A stretch of 64,000 bases of DNA from NCBI GenBank assembly GCA_001557505.1, contig LSAX01000006.1:1550001-1614000 (forward strand), in the 5' to 3' direction. Under the pieces are notes generated by a model. That model did not search any database. It saw only the letters and a program-made list of their open reading frames with translations, and was not told where the DNA came from. The first letter of the stretch is position 1. Every line of letters starts with the position of its first letter. Position numbers and translations under genes: made by a program. Positions 11,502-22,485 of the stretch are shown here, one piece after another. This stretch comes from Reticulascus tulasneorum (lineage: Eukaryota; Ascomycota; Sordariomycetes; Glomerellales; Reticulascaceae).

Positions 11502-13490
11502 TCAATCCATGTACATTGCATCGCCGCCTCTGACCCCAGACATGGCCATGCCCATATCACCGCCATGCATCCCTTGCAACGCCGCTTGCATGTTGGGCAT
11601 CGACCGGCTCATGTTGATATTCACACGATTTGCGGCATTCGCGTTCCCGTTCTGGAGCATGAAGCGCGCGTCGTGGCCTCCTCGTTGCACCGGCCCTCTA
11701 GTCCGCGGTACTTCGAGGGTGGCTTGGCGCTGCATCGGTTGCGGAGGTGGTTTTGTGGTTGGAGTGGTCATAACAGCGAAGCTATCGTCGTCTTCCATCT
11801 CTGCATCTGCATCTGCGTCCGCGTCCGCATCCTGGTCACTAGACTCTTCGATTGATGGCGGGCCGGTGGTGGAGGCAACAGAAGCGGCAGTCTGATTATC
11901 GCTCTGGCCTGTAGTGCTCGTCGTCGATTGGCGTTGAAGTGGCATTGGTGGCGGTTGCTGGGACAGTTGCGGTGGTTGCTGCTGAATCGGTTTTGGTACC
12001 GGGACCGGTGTGTGCGCTACTGCCACTTGGTCCAGAGATCTTTGAGCATTCATGCCGCTGGCCGTAGTACGGTTCGATGTGATGACGTTCTTCCATCGTT
12101 CAATCGACCGTACCACAATCTCGTTGAGATCCAATTGGCGATCCTCCAGCCGTAGACCAACCCCTCGGACGCCCTTGACCCCTTGTTCTAACCAATGCCT
12201 TACCAGTTGCTTATCCAACGGAATGGTTGTCGGGGACATCAGCTTGAACTCCCGCGGCTGCTGCAGGCGGTTAAGTTGTTCGATCTGGATCTTGAGATTG
12301 GCATTTTCCTGCTTCAATGTTTCTTGCTGGTCCTTCAGTTTCCCTGCCTCTTTCTGTTTCTTTCCTACGCTCCTCGCCAGCTCCAGTACCCATAATTCAT
12401 TACGTCTTTGCGAGGGCAAGCTATCCCATACCGTGTATGCTGATTGCAGATGCTCGTGTATTTGTCTTTCAAGTGTTTCTCCAGATTTCTCGGCCTTTTT
12501 GATCGCCTCGCGAACATCACGAAACGGTCCATCTCGTGGTGGATAGGTCAGCTCCTCGATTGCCGCTGTTGTTGCCGAGGCACAGGTAATCTTCCACTGC
12601 CTGAATTCCTCCTGAAAATGTGCTCGCAGAGCATCATACTCCCTCTGCCCCGGGGACTGTACGGACCAAGAGGTGGAGGTAGGGTGTTGTGTTGAGGAAA
12701 AGAGCGTGGGGGGCGGTTGGAGACACTGGAGGGTGAGGGCTGGAAAGTCAAGCGAGAGAGGATCGAAGTCGAATGGCATCGAGTTATTGTCGATTTGTTG
12801 CCTAGCACGATCATGTCAGCATCACGAGATAGGATTACAGCAGGGTAGCCGTCTGGCATCGTACTTCGCAGCTCGCCAAGAACTCAGTAGCTCCCTCAAC
12901 GCCAGCTCCGCAGCTCTTGCAGTGTCCATTGCATCGGCAAGTTTGTGCTTCACATCAAACTGTGCCTTCTGCATAACTTGTCTGCTCGCTGCTCTCTGGT
13001 TCGGTCGCCTGTTCAGCTCTTGGCCACCATCTACCTCCACGCTCTTGCTAATGTCCCCGTTCCTGGATGGGATGTCGTTGATCACCCCTGTCGCGTGCCA
13101 TGTTGGGGCAAAGGGGAATTTACTGAGAGTCGAGTCCACTGCATATTGCCCGTCCTTGGGTAAGACTGGAGATGGGAAGGATTCGGACTCTCGCGGTGTC
13201 TCATTCTTCGTGCCTCCTCCTCTGGGGGTACCAACTGGAGTAGAAGTATGCCTCCCACCCAGCGAAGCCCGAGGTTGTCTCCTCGTTATGCCTCCGCGCA
13301 TCTGTTTAATTGCATCCACATCGTGAATCCCATCTGCCGGCTTGGGGTTCTTTTCCTTTATATAAAGGTCGAGATGTCGGCCGAGGGAGGACGACGTGAA
13401 TGCCTGCCCGCAAAACGGGCAATTCTTGTCCTTTGGAGCCCCGAGCTTGGGGGTGTTGGGGTCCGCGCTCTGACTTGCGGAGTCGGCCAT
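11502..13490 (-). CDS. Zinc-finger and coiled-coil protein, conserved-looking, function unknown
   Basis: Exons 12865-13490 and 11502-12801 give about 641 residues. Near residues 22-45 lies NCPFCGQAFTSSSLGRHLDL, a CxxC...HxxxL zinc-finger-like motif, followed by a short basic stretch (GGITRRQPR). The centre is helical and charged, with a coiled coil in the second exon (KLKDQQETLKQENANL). The C-terminal third is Gln/Pro-rich and contains an acidic Asp-Ala run (DADADADADAEMEDDD) and basic Gly/Asn-rich ends. I believe this is a fungal protein of unknown function, probably nuclear; that is inference from composition. The start is the ATG before ADSASQSADP, because the frame upstream lacks the character of the protein. 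The intron has donor GTACGA and acceptor CTAG and keeps phase. Confidence 0.85.
11801..11832. repeat. Coding hexanucleotide repeat (Asp-Ala codons)
   Basis: Tandem GATGC(A/G)/GACGCG units on the minus strand encode the alternating Asp-Ala run of the zinc-finger/coiled-coil protein. Because a unit is six bases, gain or loss keeps the reading frame. Confidence 0.7.
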
Positions 13491-16400
13491 GTTGGTACTT
13501 GGGGGGGATTTTGTCCTTGCTTTCAGCAGACAGCAAGATGTGGAAACGAGTGAGTCGGAAGAAGTTGCAGGGCCAGACGCCGTTTGCGAAAGGACACTTG
13601 CATGTGCTCCCGGGGAGCAATGGAGTCTGGGGTCATAAGGATTAAATGGAAAAGGCAAAAAATGAGTGACAGGGCTCGATGGCCGCAAACGAGTGTCCGA
13701 AGAGGCAGGTTCCCGAGCCTTTGCTCTACTTGAAGATCTGAACCGAAGCTGGGCTACGAGACCCAGACCGAGAGATGTCTCGGGGGGGATGAAAGGAGGA
13801 ACTTATCTCGACCTTCTCTGGCCTCTTCTAGTTTCAACCGTGGTCTCTTTCAACCTCTGGGTTAGGGTGTGGGAAAAGTAAGGGGAAGTTGCAAAAATGC
13901 CACCGGATTTTAATTATATGCAGTTTTTTAATAAGGAAAGAGACAGGGGTCCCACCCGCGCGACAGGAAAAAAAGAAACTCCCCCAAGTTCCCCTTCCCA
14001 TGTAATAATGTAGGTAGGCTGCTTGCTTCCACCCCCCCCAGATTTAGCACCATTGGCGGCCTGCCCCCCCCAGGGCAGGGCAGGCGATAGGACCGAATTA
14101 TCAATTGGTCAGGGTGTTTAGTTGGAGGACGAAATCGCGGCCTGCTTGACAAAGGAGGGTCGCCGAAACCAGTTAAGCTGGGCAGATAGACACGCAGTTG
14201 GAATGGATTGGACTAATAAGGGACGAGGGTAGGACGTATGGACGGCGGCCCCTAACATGAGGCGTTTGTAGAGGCGGCGCGAATCGTTTCTTGAGGTTGT
14301 TTCCCCTTCTTCCGTCATTCGCTTAGCGCTGATCTCCACTGAAAAGCCAGTGCCCTGTGCCTTGTCTAGCGCCTCCTGGTTGGGGGGCGGATCGGACAGG
14401 GGACATGATGATTTTCTCCTCTCAACGTCTCCTAATTCTATCTAGCAGGGTATTCTAGTACGGGAGGTGGGCACGGTAAGGTACCTGACTGCTACGTGGA
14501 TAATTCTCCCCAACCAACAGCGCCTCATAACGTCAATAGTTGGAGAAGCATTCCTTTTCCCTTCGCCCATCCAAAACCCGAGATGACGCTCTTTGGGTTG
14601 CATATGCAAAGCTACATACCGTTGGTATACCTAAGATGCGGAATGATGGGAGCTGACGGCTGGACCCAGGGGCTTATTCTTATCCAGGCTGGGGGGTTCG
14701 CAACGGAACCAGACTTTCAAGCCCGCTTCAGTGGAACTTAGTCGGGGGTTTAAGTCGCGATACCCGGTTCATAGGCTTGGTCTCCACTGTATCCGATCCA
14801 TCGTTCGGTGCTTTCAGGGGTTTCGGGAGATCATCCAGGGAGCCGGAGGAAAGTTCCAGGAACAGACACTTTCGGGGGTGTCATCGCCTGCCCCGATAAC
14901 TGTGTCAGCATGGGAGACATGTTCGCCGCGTCTTCTTAGGGCGTTCTTCAGCAGCAGCAGCAGCAACAGCAGCATCATTACTACAAACCCAAGACAAAAA
15001 TCCTAAAAAAGCAAAACAAAGACATGTCCGTCGAATGTCTAGCTTTGTGTCTTGTAGACACGCCTTCAAGCTTTGATCCCCCATCTCTGCTGCTCAGCCT
15101 CCGTGTCTGGCCCTCTCTTTTCCTCGTCCTCGCTCTTTCGCCTTCATCTAATTACTGCTTATCTTTCTGCAAGGCGCTTTTGCAATTCTAAATTTTTTTG
15201 GCCCCAACGTGTTTCTCGCCAGCCTGCCATTCGACCCTATCAAGGAAGTCGTTTGCGACGACAGGCGCCACGAATCCACATGCACTGCTCCCAAATCATT
15301 TCCCTTGTGGCATGTGCGCAGTTAGTCAATCAGTTAATCATGTAGGTACAGTACATACACGGCTGGTGAGTCAAAAGTCCAGCTTGGCTTGCCTAGGATA
15401 CTTGGTCCGTGTCAACGCAATTGCTCGCCGGCTGCAATGAACACGGTCTAGATGCGTGGGCTGCTGTCTTCTGGCATTCGGTATCACAAGCTGCTGTCAA
15501 CCCTTTGAGATACGGGACTTTTTGCTACTCGGAGTCTCAAACTTACCCACAAGGTTGGCACATACCAGCTGTTACACCAAGGGGTCTACCTCTCCATCGA
15601 TAGAGACGTCCTCCGTACTCTTGGCTTTCGAACTCCCAGTGGAGTCAACCCCTTTCACATTGCAGAGCGCTTGTCGGCTTCTTCATTACGCTTCTGCACT
15701 CTCTGCAGTCTTCCTTGACGTCGTCGCTCATTAGTGACGCAAACTCGCAAGCTAGCTGCACCTTATTACCTCGCAGCCGGCCCCTGCAAGGGATAGGCCC
15801 GGCTTGGGCAACAGTTGACTTGACCCCTGAGCCGAAGCCTCGAGCATGTCAGCCAGAAACGCGGCTCCAACGATCGCTTCCTCCCATGGGCAGGTTCAAG
15901 TCTAAATTGTTGATTGGTTCAATTATGGGGCGAAAGTTCTAGTGTCAACCGTCTCCCTCGCTCTCATGCTAATCTGGGAGGCAGGAATCCGAACTGGTGG
16001 GTGGCAGAGCTGTCGAAACGGCTCTTCGCCATTCGCCTATTCTTCAGCAACTCTATCACTGATGCAGGCCAATCGTAGGTTGAATGCGTAGATTCAAAAC
16101 CAGTGTGATTGCTGTCCAAGGACCTCCTCCTTGGCACGGCTGCTTTGGATTTTATCAGGAGTACGTAGGATGCTGAATATTGAGATGGATATCTCTAGAA
16201 ATTCGCAGCCGGCCTCTTTAAGGGTATAGCAGATTGTCAACCCGCCGCAAATTGCTGCTAGACTCTAATAACATTGAGTGAGGTTTGCTGTGCTTCGTGA
16301 CCTGTTACGAAGTACCTCAGTCACAATGCCCTCAGGAGCGAACACACACAGTGTGTAAATTCGGAGGCACTGTCCAGTGTGGCTTGAACGAATCATGCCG

Positions 16401-16600
16401 ACGTCCTGGTTGTGGCTGGTGGCCCGTCACGGATTGGCTGATCGCGAAATATTAATTGAAGCTGGGGTAGCGTGCAGGCGCGATTCATCATCGTAGTCCA
16501 GTCAATCTTTCCTCACTTTCCAAGCTGCACGTCAGTTCGACCTCAACGCAATTTCAACGGTTCGCAACTTCTCTGTCACATTTTTCTTTGATTTTATACC
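13491..16600. other. Long divergent intergenic region
   Basis: 3.1 kb between the zinc-finger gene (minus) and the HP1 gene (plus), which therefore share it as upstream DNA. It holds short homopolymer runs, a CAG-rich tract at 14950-14973 and one TGAGTCA at 15366-15372. Open frames are short and show no families. It may contain long 5' leaders or non-coding transcripts, but nothing proves this. Confidence 0.5.
14950..14973. repeat. CAG trinucleotide tract
   Basis: Eight CAG/CAA-type units in non-coding DNA between divergent genes. It is an ordinary microsatellite. Confidence 0.7.
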
Positions 16601-17793
16601 ATGCCTCCAGGTAAGCTCCAGCCTCTACTCTTCCCACCACAATTGCATCGCGTCTCGATTGCGCCTGCAACCCTGACACGCGCCATCGCCCAATACTTCA
16701 AATACCATGGCGACAGCGAATAATCACGGAAGGAGCCGACCCAAAGGGTCGAACTTGAACCGCCAGAAACTAACTTTGCCGGCAGCTATTAGCGACGACG
16801 AGATATCTGATGTGGGCGGCGACATTATCGTTCCCATCGCGGAGAAGCCCACAAGGGCGATGCGGACGTCCAAGTCAGTTGAAAAGGACGCTGCTGAGGA
16901 AAAAATACTCGGGCCAATATCGGGCGATGTTGTAGAAGTCGACGAGGAAGAAGAAGAAGAAGATGATGATGACGAAGAGCTGGGAGAGGGAGAGTATGAA
17001 TGGTCACGTCCCAAAACGCAGGACTGGTATATTGACGATGCGCCAGGTTCGTCGTCGAAAAGATAATAGCCCACAAGCTTGACGATGATGTGAGCTTGAC
17101 AGTGTGTCATGCACCAGACCGTCTGTACTGATGAGCTTATAGGGGAACGTGACATATAAGGTGAAATGGGAGGGTTACGAGAAGAAGGCAGACCAAACAT
17201 GGGAAGTCGAAGATAATCTCAAGTCCGCTCCGCCCTGTGCACGCACTTGAAACAGGCTTCTCTGACTATGTTTCTTTAGGGAGAACGCGACCGTCGTCCT
17301 CGACGAGTATCTCGAAGCAATTGGTGGCAGAGACAAGATCTTCGAAGAGACAGCAAAAGCCAAGGCTGGGAAGAAGCGAGGCCGCCCATCGACTGGAGCC
17401 CCACCATCTACGAAGCGATCACGACAGAATGGCGAGCATCCAACCTCAGCGACTCCTCCCGCCAGCGCAAAAGCAAACGGATGGGCACCTCCCAGCGGCA
17501 ACTGGGATGATCATATCGAGACGATCGATGCGTGTTTGGACGAGACAACAGGGAAGCTGATCGTGTATCTGGGCTGGAAGAATGGCAAGAAGACGAAACA
17601 TAGCACCGAGGTGGTATATAAGCGATGCCCGCAAAAGGTAAATGCAGCAGACCCCTGCCCCTTTCCATATCCCATTCCCATGAACTATCTTTTGCTAGGA
17701 AAGCTCATGACTAACACCAGGATGCAGATGCTACAGTACTATGAGAAGAATATCCGGATTGTCAAGACGTCTCCCGACGAAGATGAGGCGTAA
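16601..17793 (+). CDS. Heterochromatin protein 1 (chromodomain + chromoshadow domain)
   Basis: Exons 16601-16610, 16717-16993, 17047-17089, 17143-17222, 17280-17637 and 17728-17793 give about 277 residues. A basic N-terminus and an acidic stretch (VDEEEEEEDDDDEELGEGE) precede the chromodomain: FVVEKIIAHKLDDDG, then TYKVKWEGYEKKADQTWEVE. The hinge is Lys/Gly/Pro-rich (GKKRGRPSTG). The chromoshadow domain is near the end: IETIDACLDETTGKLIVYLG, then STEVVYKRCPQKMLQYYEK. HP1 proteins bind H3K9-methylated nucleosomes through the chromodomain and dimerise through the chromoshadow domain, in the nucleus; Neurospora HPO and Aspergillus HepA are counterparts. The first exon is only 10 nt (ATG CCT CCA G). 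An in-frame ATG at 16707 inside intron 1 would give nearly the same protein. The donor at 16994 (GTATGA) was preferred over one at 17003, which would leave a 44-nt intron. Confidence 0.95.
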
Positions 17794-18932
17794 TAATATC
17801 TTTTAGTGAGATTGCGAGACGGCGAGATAATGGGATATGCTTTGCTTTTCGGACAGTACTGGCGTCGGGGTGACTTGTCATATCTTTTCCTCGGAGGTTC
17901 AGAGATGGGTCCTGGGAATCAAAGTGCTTTTGTAAGGTCGTTTAACGGAAGACGGGTACCTTAGTATACAGGTACGATAGGGTGATGGCCAACGAAAAGT
18001 CTGGCGATTCAGCTAACCCTTTAACGCGAATAATTGCGAAGCTAGGCTGGAGGCTCTGATACATAGAACATCACCAGGTTCACATAAAATCCCCATGAGA
18101 TAAAACCTACCTACATATCCTTGTCACAGTCGGTGCCATGAGGGCAAATCCAGCACGAGGAAATCATCCCACGTCACCCATCACCGCACCCTCGACAACC
18201 AGTTGCAGGCGTCCCCCATTGGACTAGTTGTTATGTGTGTACCTGACGAATCCCTGTTCAGGTACCATTTCCAGCCATTTTCGTAGCAAATCTACAAAGC
18301 AGAAAACCCTGAATCAGTGAGGTTGGTGACGGTGCCTGAGCTGATCCCTGTGAACCCCACTAAAAAACAGCTTCAGACCCCTGTCGGAGGCGGTTGGCGG
18401 GGACGTCCAGCCTTGCGAATTTTATTGACTTTTGGGAAGTGCGGTGGCGGGGCAACGACCTATTTGTACGGATGCACTGCTGCGAGCTGGGCCGGTGGTG
18501 CATTCCACACCACCTCTTTTGCCAACTTGGAGCTTCAAAGAACGAGAATTTCACGAGAAGATACCGAGATAATCTATTGAGAAATTATACCATACACCTG
18601 GAGCCCTTTTCCTCTACGATTACACAGAAAGCTTCGCTCGATATTTACTCCTACTTTTGCTGGTTGGACTGAACTTGTGCGGGGAAACTTCACTACATAT
18701 TTGCGTCTGCGGGATTCAATTGATCAAGGCTTCTGGTTAGTAGACTCTTTCTTGGAATGCGGATTTGAACTGAAACTGACTTGAGTTAGCTTAGCGATCA
18801 CCTCAAGCTCTATCTCGTACCCGAGACACACAATCGAAAGAAGCATCGCATATCTTATCACCCGCATAACTCACTCATCACCCACCTGCCCGCCACCAGC
18901 CTCCGTCCCGTCCACGGAACACTGCCGCAGCC
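17794..18932. other. Intergenic between HP1 and the microprotein gene
   Basis: 3' side of HP1 and 5' side of the microprotein gene. The last 120 bases before 18933 are CA/CT-rich, like a fungal 5' leader. No other gene is supported. Confidence 0.5.
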
Positions 18933-19094
18933 ATGGTCAAGCAAAACGACACCATCGCCATCATCATCATCGTCCTATTCGTCGTCCTCGCACTCGTCGC
19001 GTTCGGAATCTACAGATTAGTGCACGTTGCCCGACGGAGCATCAGTGTGACGTCCGGCTCGAGTAGTAGCAGCAGTCAAGAGATAGTAGACTGA
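18933..19094 (+). CDS. 53-residue single-pass membrane microprotein
   Basis: An uninterrupted 54-codon frame that starts at an ATG in a strong context (GCAGCCATGG) after a CA-rich leader. The product begins MVKQNDT, has one hydrophobic helix of about 23 residues (IAIIIIVLFVVLALVAFGIY, residues 8-27), then a basic patch (HVARRS) and a short Ser-rich, acidic tail ending QEIVD. The layout suggests a tail with basic residues on the cytosolic side of a single-pass membrane protein, but topology and compartment are inference. I recognise no named family. The helix/positive-inside pattern and start context argue for a real gene; the small size leaves a chance of coincidence. Confidence 0.6.
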   Translation: MVKQNDTIAIIIIVLFVVLALVAFGIYRLVHVARRSISVTSGSSSSSSQEIVD

Positions 19095-19862
19095 TCTCCG
19101 GGGAGAGGCTTCTGTTCTACCGCATGCTGCACGTCTTCGATTTCGATCAAGAGAGGAAGTGCATGGATCAATTATGGTCGAGGATGAGCCTCTACCCCGC
19201 AGATATCATGTGGGAATGAGGCAATGCGAAGGAAAAAGTCGATTCAAAGGCGATCGATCTAATGAGGAGGATTGGGAATATGAGGGATGATCTATTGTTG
19301 CATTGCATGGTTTAGCATGTTCAGTTTTACACATTACTTGGGCTGCAAAGGTCGGGGCATCATTTTGGGAATATATATCTACGAGTGTACGATACAATTT
19401 TGGGCTTAGTTTGGATACAGTGACGGAAGAGCCCACAGAAGGGACAAGAACAGGTCATGATATGAGCCACGACATGACCTGTAAATAGAGGATTAGCTAG
19501 GAGTCAAGAAACTCGCCCCAATGAAGAACCATATCTGTCTTCAATGCCTTTCCTAGTTTCCGATTGAATGCTGTGATTGCATATAACGGCACATAGTTGT
19601 CAGCCTTCCAACAGTCTCATTGTTTCTTCTCATCGGCCACGGATATGAGTCTTCGGTGTGCGGGTAAGGGATGAATATGCTCCTGCTACTGCAGTAACCG
19701 TTGCGGATGGATGCACATAGCAATACCGAAGAATGCCTGGCCTGGATTCATTGTAAAAGAAGTTGCTAGATAACCCCCCGAACGAAATAGGAACTATGAC
19801 AAACACCTGGCCTTAACGATAGAGGTGGCCTAGCTAAACCAAGACGAACTGAAACCCAGAGA
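19095..19862. other. Intergenic, convergent 3' ends
   Basis: Between the microprotein gene (plus) and the flavin oxidoreductase gene (minus), which converge here. I see no gene; a minus-strand frame at 19206-19436 has no features. Confidence 0.5.
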
Positions 19863-21749
19863 TCAGTACCCGAAATCTTCCCAAACAACATCCTCTCCCT
19901 CCAGCCACTCTCTCAGAATACTCAGCATCCCCGGGCCTGTGCAGAGAAAGAACTTCCTCTTCCTTCCCTCCAGCCCGGCTCCCAGGTCAGTCTTTTCCAT
20001 CCTCCTCTTCTCAACCACAGTGCCCATGCCCCTCAGCTTCGCAATCACCGCCTCATTGCCGCCACTCCCAGTGACAAAAAGCCGGACGATTTTCGCTAGC
20101 CCCTCAGTCTTCTCGAAGGCATCAATCGCAAGCGGCAGGTCTTGACCTCGCAGACTCCACAGCACGCGCAGACTCGAGCCCGCATCAAGAGCCCCCCTTG
20201 CTTGCGCGAGGAGTGGTGTGATGCCGACCCCTCCGGCGATGAAGACGGGGTCGACGCCGGAGTCCGAGACTAGGGGTATGTGGAACTTGTCTTCACCTCC
20301 GAAACCTAGAACTGGAAGCCCAAGCGGTATGCGCAGGTTGTGGCTCCATAGAAACCGTGTAGCCGGCCCGTTCCTGCGAGCTGTGATCTGCACCTCAACT
20401 TCCTTGGGCGCCATACCCTCCTCTGCTGCGGGGGGTACACTCGACACCGTAAAGGTTCTCACATAGTCATCATTTAGACTCTGCGGGTCCTCGTCGCGCA
20501 TATGGCTCCAGCCATGATCCAGCTCCGGCCCAAAATCCAATGTAATGTGTTGCCCTGCTTTCCACACTGGCAGGGGCTGCGTCGAGCTGAGTTTAAATGT
20601 GAAACGATTGACGGTAGGCGATAGAACCTCCCGTCGTGTGAGCGTTGCCTCCAGTTCAGGGGCTTTGGTCTCCGGCGCATGGGAGTCCAATTCGGATACG
20701 AGGCGGTGTACGGGAGGGTTATATGGTGAGTAGTCTACCACTGAGCCTCTGAATGGCAGGCCGTTTCTGATAAAGACGGCAGCGGAGACGGTGATTTTGA
20801 CAGCGAGCTTCGTGCGAGGGAGGTAAGCAGACGCGTCCGGTCCCACCAGGATAGACGCAGTGCCAGTGACAAAGAGAACATTCGAGGTCTCAAAGTCGGG
20901 AATGGCAATCCCAACGAGCGGGTTGGTCTGCAGGTTTCCTAGAGTTTGATACAAACGATTCCCAGAGACTGGCAGCATTAGCATCCGTCACTCAAAACAT
21001 GGGCGAAATAACTTACACTCTGGATAGATCAGCTCCACCCCTTCCTCGTCGTTCTTTATAACCCTGACCAACCCAACACTGCCCCCTCGATGGTTGGTAT
21101 CCATGCTCTCTCCAGCCGTGCTCGACAAGAAAAACAAATCAGCTTGCTCGATAACCTTTAGCGCCCCCTGGTTCAACGGTAGCCCCTCCCTCACGCCCGT
21201 CGGCTGAGGCGTATGCGGTCTGATATCCTTCTTGTTCAGATACTTCGGGCAGTTCCCCAGGCTCCCGTCAATCTTCACTGCCATCTGCAGTTCTCCTGCT
21301 CCATCGTCGCCCTTCCGCACTACTGCACCTGCAATCATCCTTCCGGCCAGCTTCACCCGATCTCGTGTCTCAAGATCAATAGACAAAGCAGCCATAATCT
21401 TGCCCTCCCCATTGTTGGGCTGCACGACGCCGCCCTCAATGATGTCATCGGAGCCGTTGCTGGACCACAAGGCCTTGAAGACCGGATCGTCGATCAGGTC
21501 GACAGCACTCTTGACTCCCAGCACATCCTCTGCGATAGGGCGAGCGAAACCGCGCTCGCCACCCCAGATGGTTGTCCATGGTCGGCCTTGCGCATCGAGT
21601 GTGCCTAGGGCTAGCAGCGATGATTGCATGACCCGGTAGCCATACGGGCTTGGAAGGCCATGACTCGTGGGATTTTGGTGAGTTGGGACTTTGAGGAGTT
21701 TGTGGACGGCGAGCTCGCCAGAATGCCATCCAGTTGTTCGGGAAGGCAT
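19863..21749 (-). CDS. Fused flavin-binding split-barrel and ferredoxin-reductase-type oxidoreductase
   Basis: Exons 21017-21749 and 19863-20968 give about 612 residues. The first half resembles the pyridoxamine-phosphate-oxidase-like FMN-binding split barrel (ALGTLDAQGRPWTTIWGG; later SGNRLYQTLGNLQTNPLVGI). The second half is an FR-type FAD/NAD(P) module: FAD-binding RTFTVSSVP, NAD-binding GGVGITPLLAQARG, and CTGPGM near the end. The protein stops soon after, at WEDFGY, so the 2Fe-2S ferredoxin domain found in some relatives is absent. Such fungal fusions are annotated as FAD-binding oxidoreductases of unknown substrate; transfer of electrons from NAD(P)H to a flavin-bound acceptor is the family-level inference. 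The intron was placed so that PEF-SGNRLYQ is continuous. The start is the ATG before PSRTTGWH; an in-frame ATG 25 codons upstream adds a hydrophobic stretch. Confidence 0.9.
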
Positions 21750-22485
21750 TTGTGTGAAGAACAAGTTGTCTGGAGTGAGAAGCTGCGATGACAGTAGGGT
21801 AGTCAGGAGTATACTATAATTCATCTATATGATGCTTCCTGACGCAACATTTCGCGACGGATGTCTGGTTTGATTTATTCTCACTCAAGACATTTGCCCA
21901 CGACTATGGAGGTATGTTCACGTCAAGATAATGGCCAATATTACGGAGCTTCAAACATATGCTCGTACAGTTGATGCTGATTTGACCAATTGAGGGGGTT
22001 GCGATGCAGTAAAGCCGAACCCGCGGCGCCTTTGATTATTCATGGTAGAAGGGCGCTTAGCAAAGACGCAATATATGCAAGGGCCGTGAAAGGCTCACGA
22101 CTTACGAGCTCTATGTTTTGGGAAATCGAGGGGCTGCGGCGCGCCGAAAAGTCTCCGGTACGCCTTTCAGCTAATCACCGAGTTCAAACGCCGAGCGACT
22201 TGCAAGCAATGTCCAAAGTATATGATACGTCACTGAGAAGATGATCGGAAGTGCGATCAAATCATCAAAATGAGTCTCGATTGTTTATATAATCTTGAAT
22301 TCCTGAAAGCATAGAATCCAACTCAGTTACCGATTAACCTGGCATGTCGCTGGCGCATCTTGTTGAAGATGTCTCCCGAACCCGCCTCATGCTGGTACCC
22401 GTACGCCCGACGTCATAACAACATTATGGAATATACAGCTGAATCCCCGTGAATCTTCATATCCCCACTCTAGTCTTTTTTATAT
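21750..22485. other. Intergenic, no supported gene
   Basis: Upstream of the flavin oxidoreductase and downstream of the Kch1-type gene. A plus-strand frame at 21990-22244 has no recognisable features. Confidence 0.5.
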
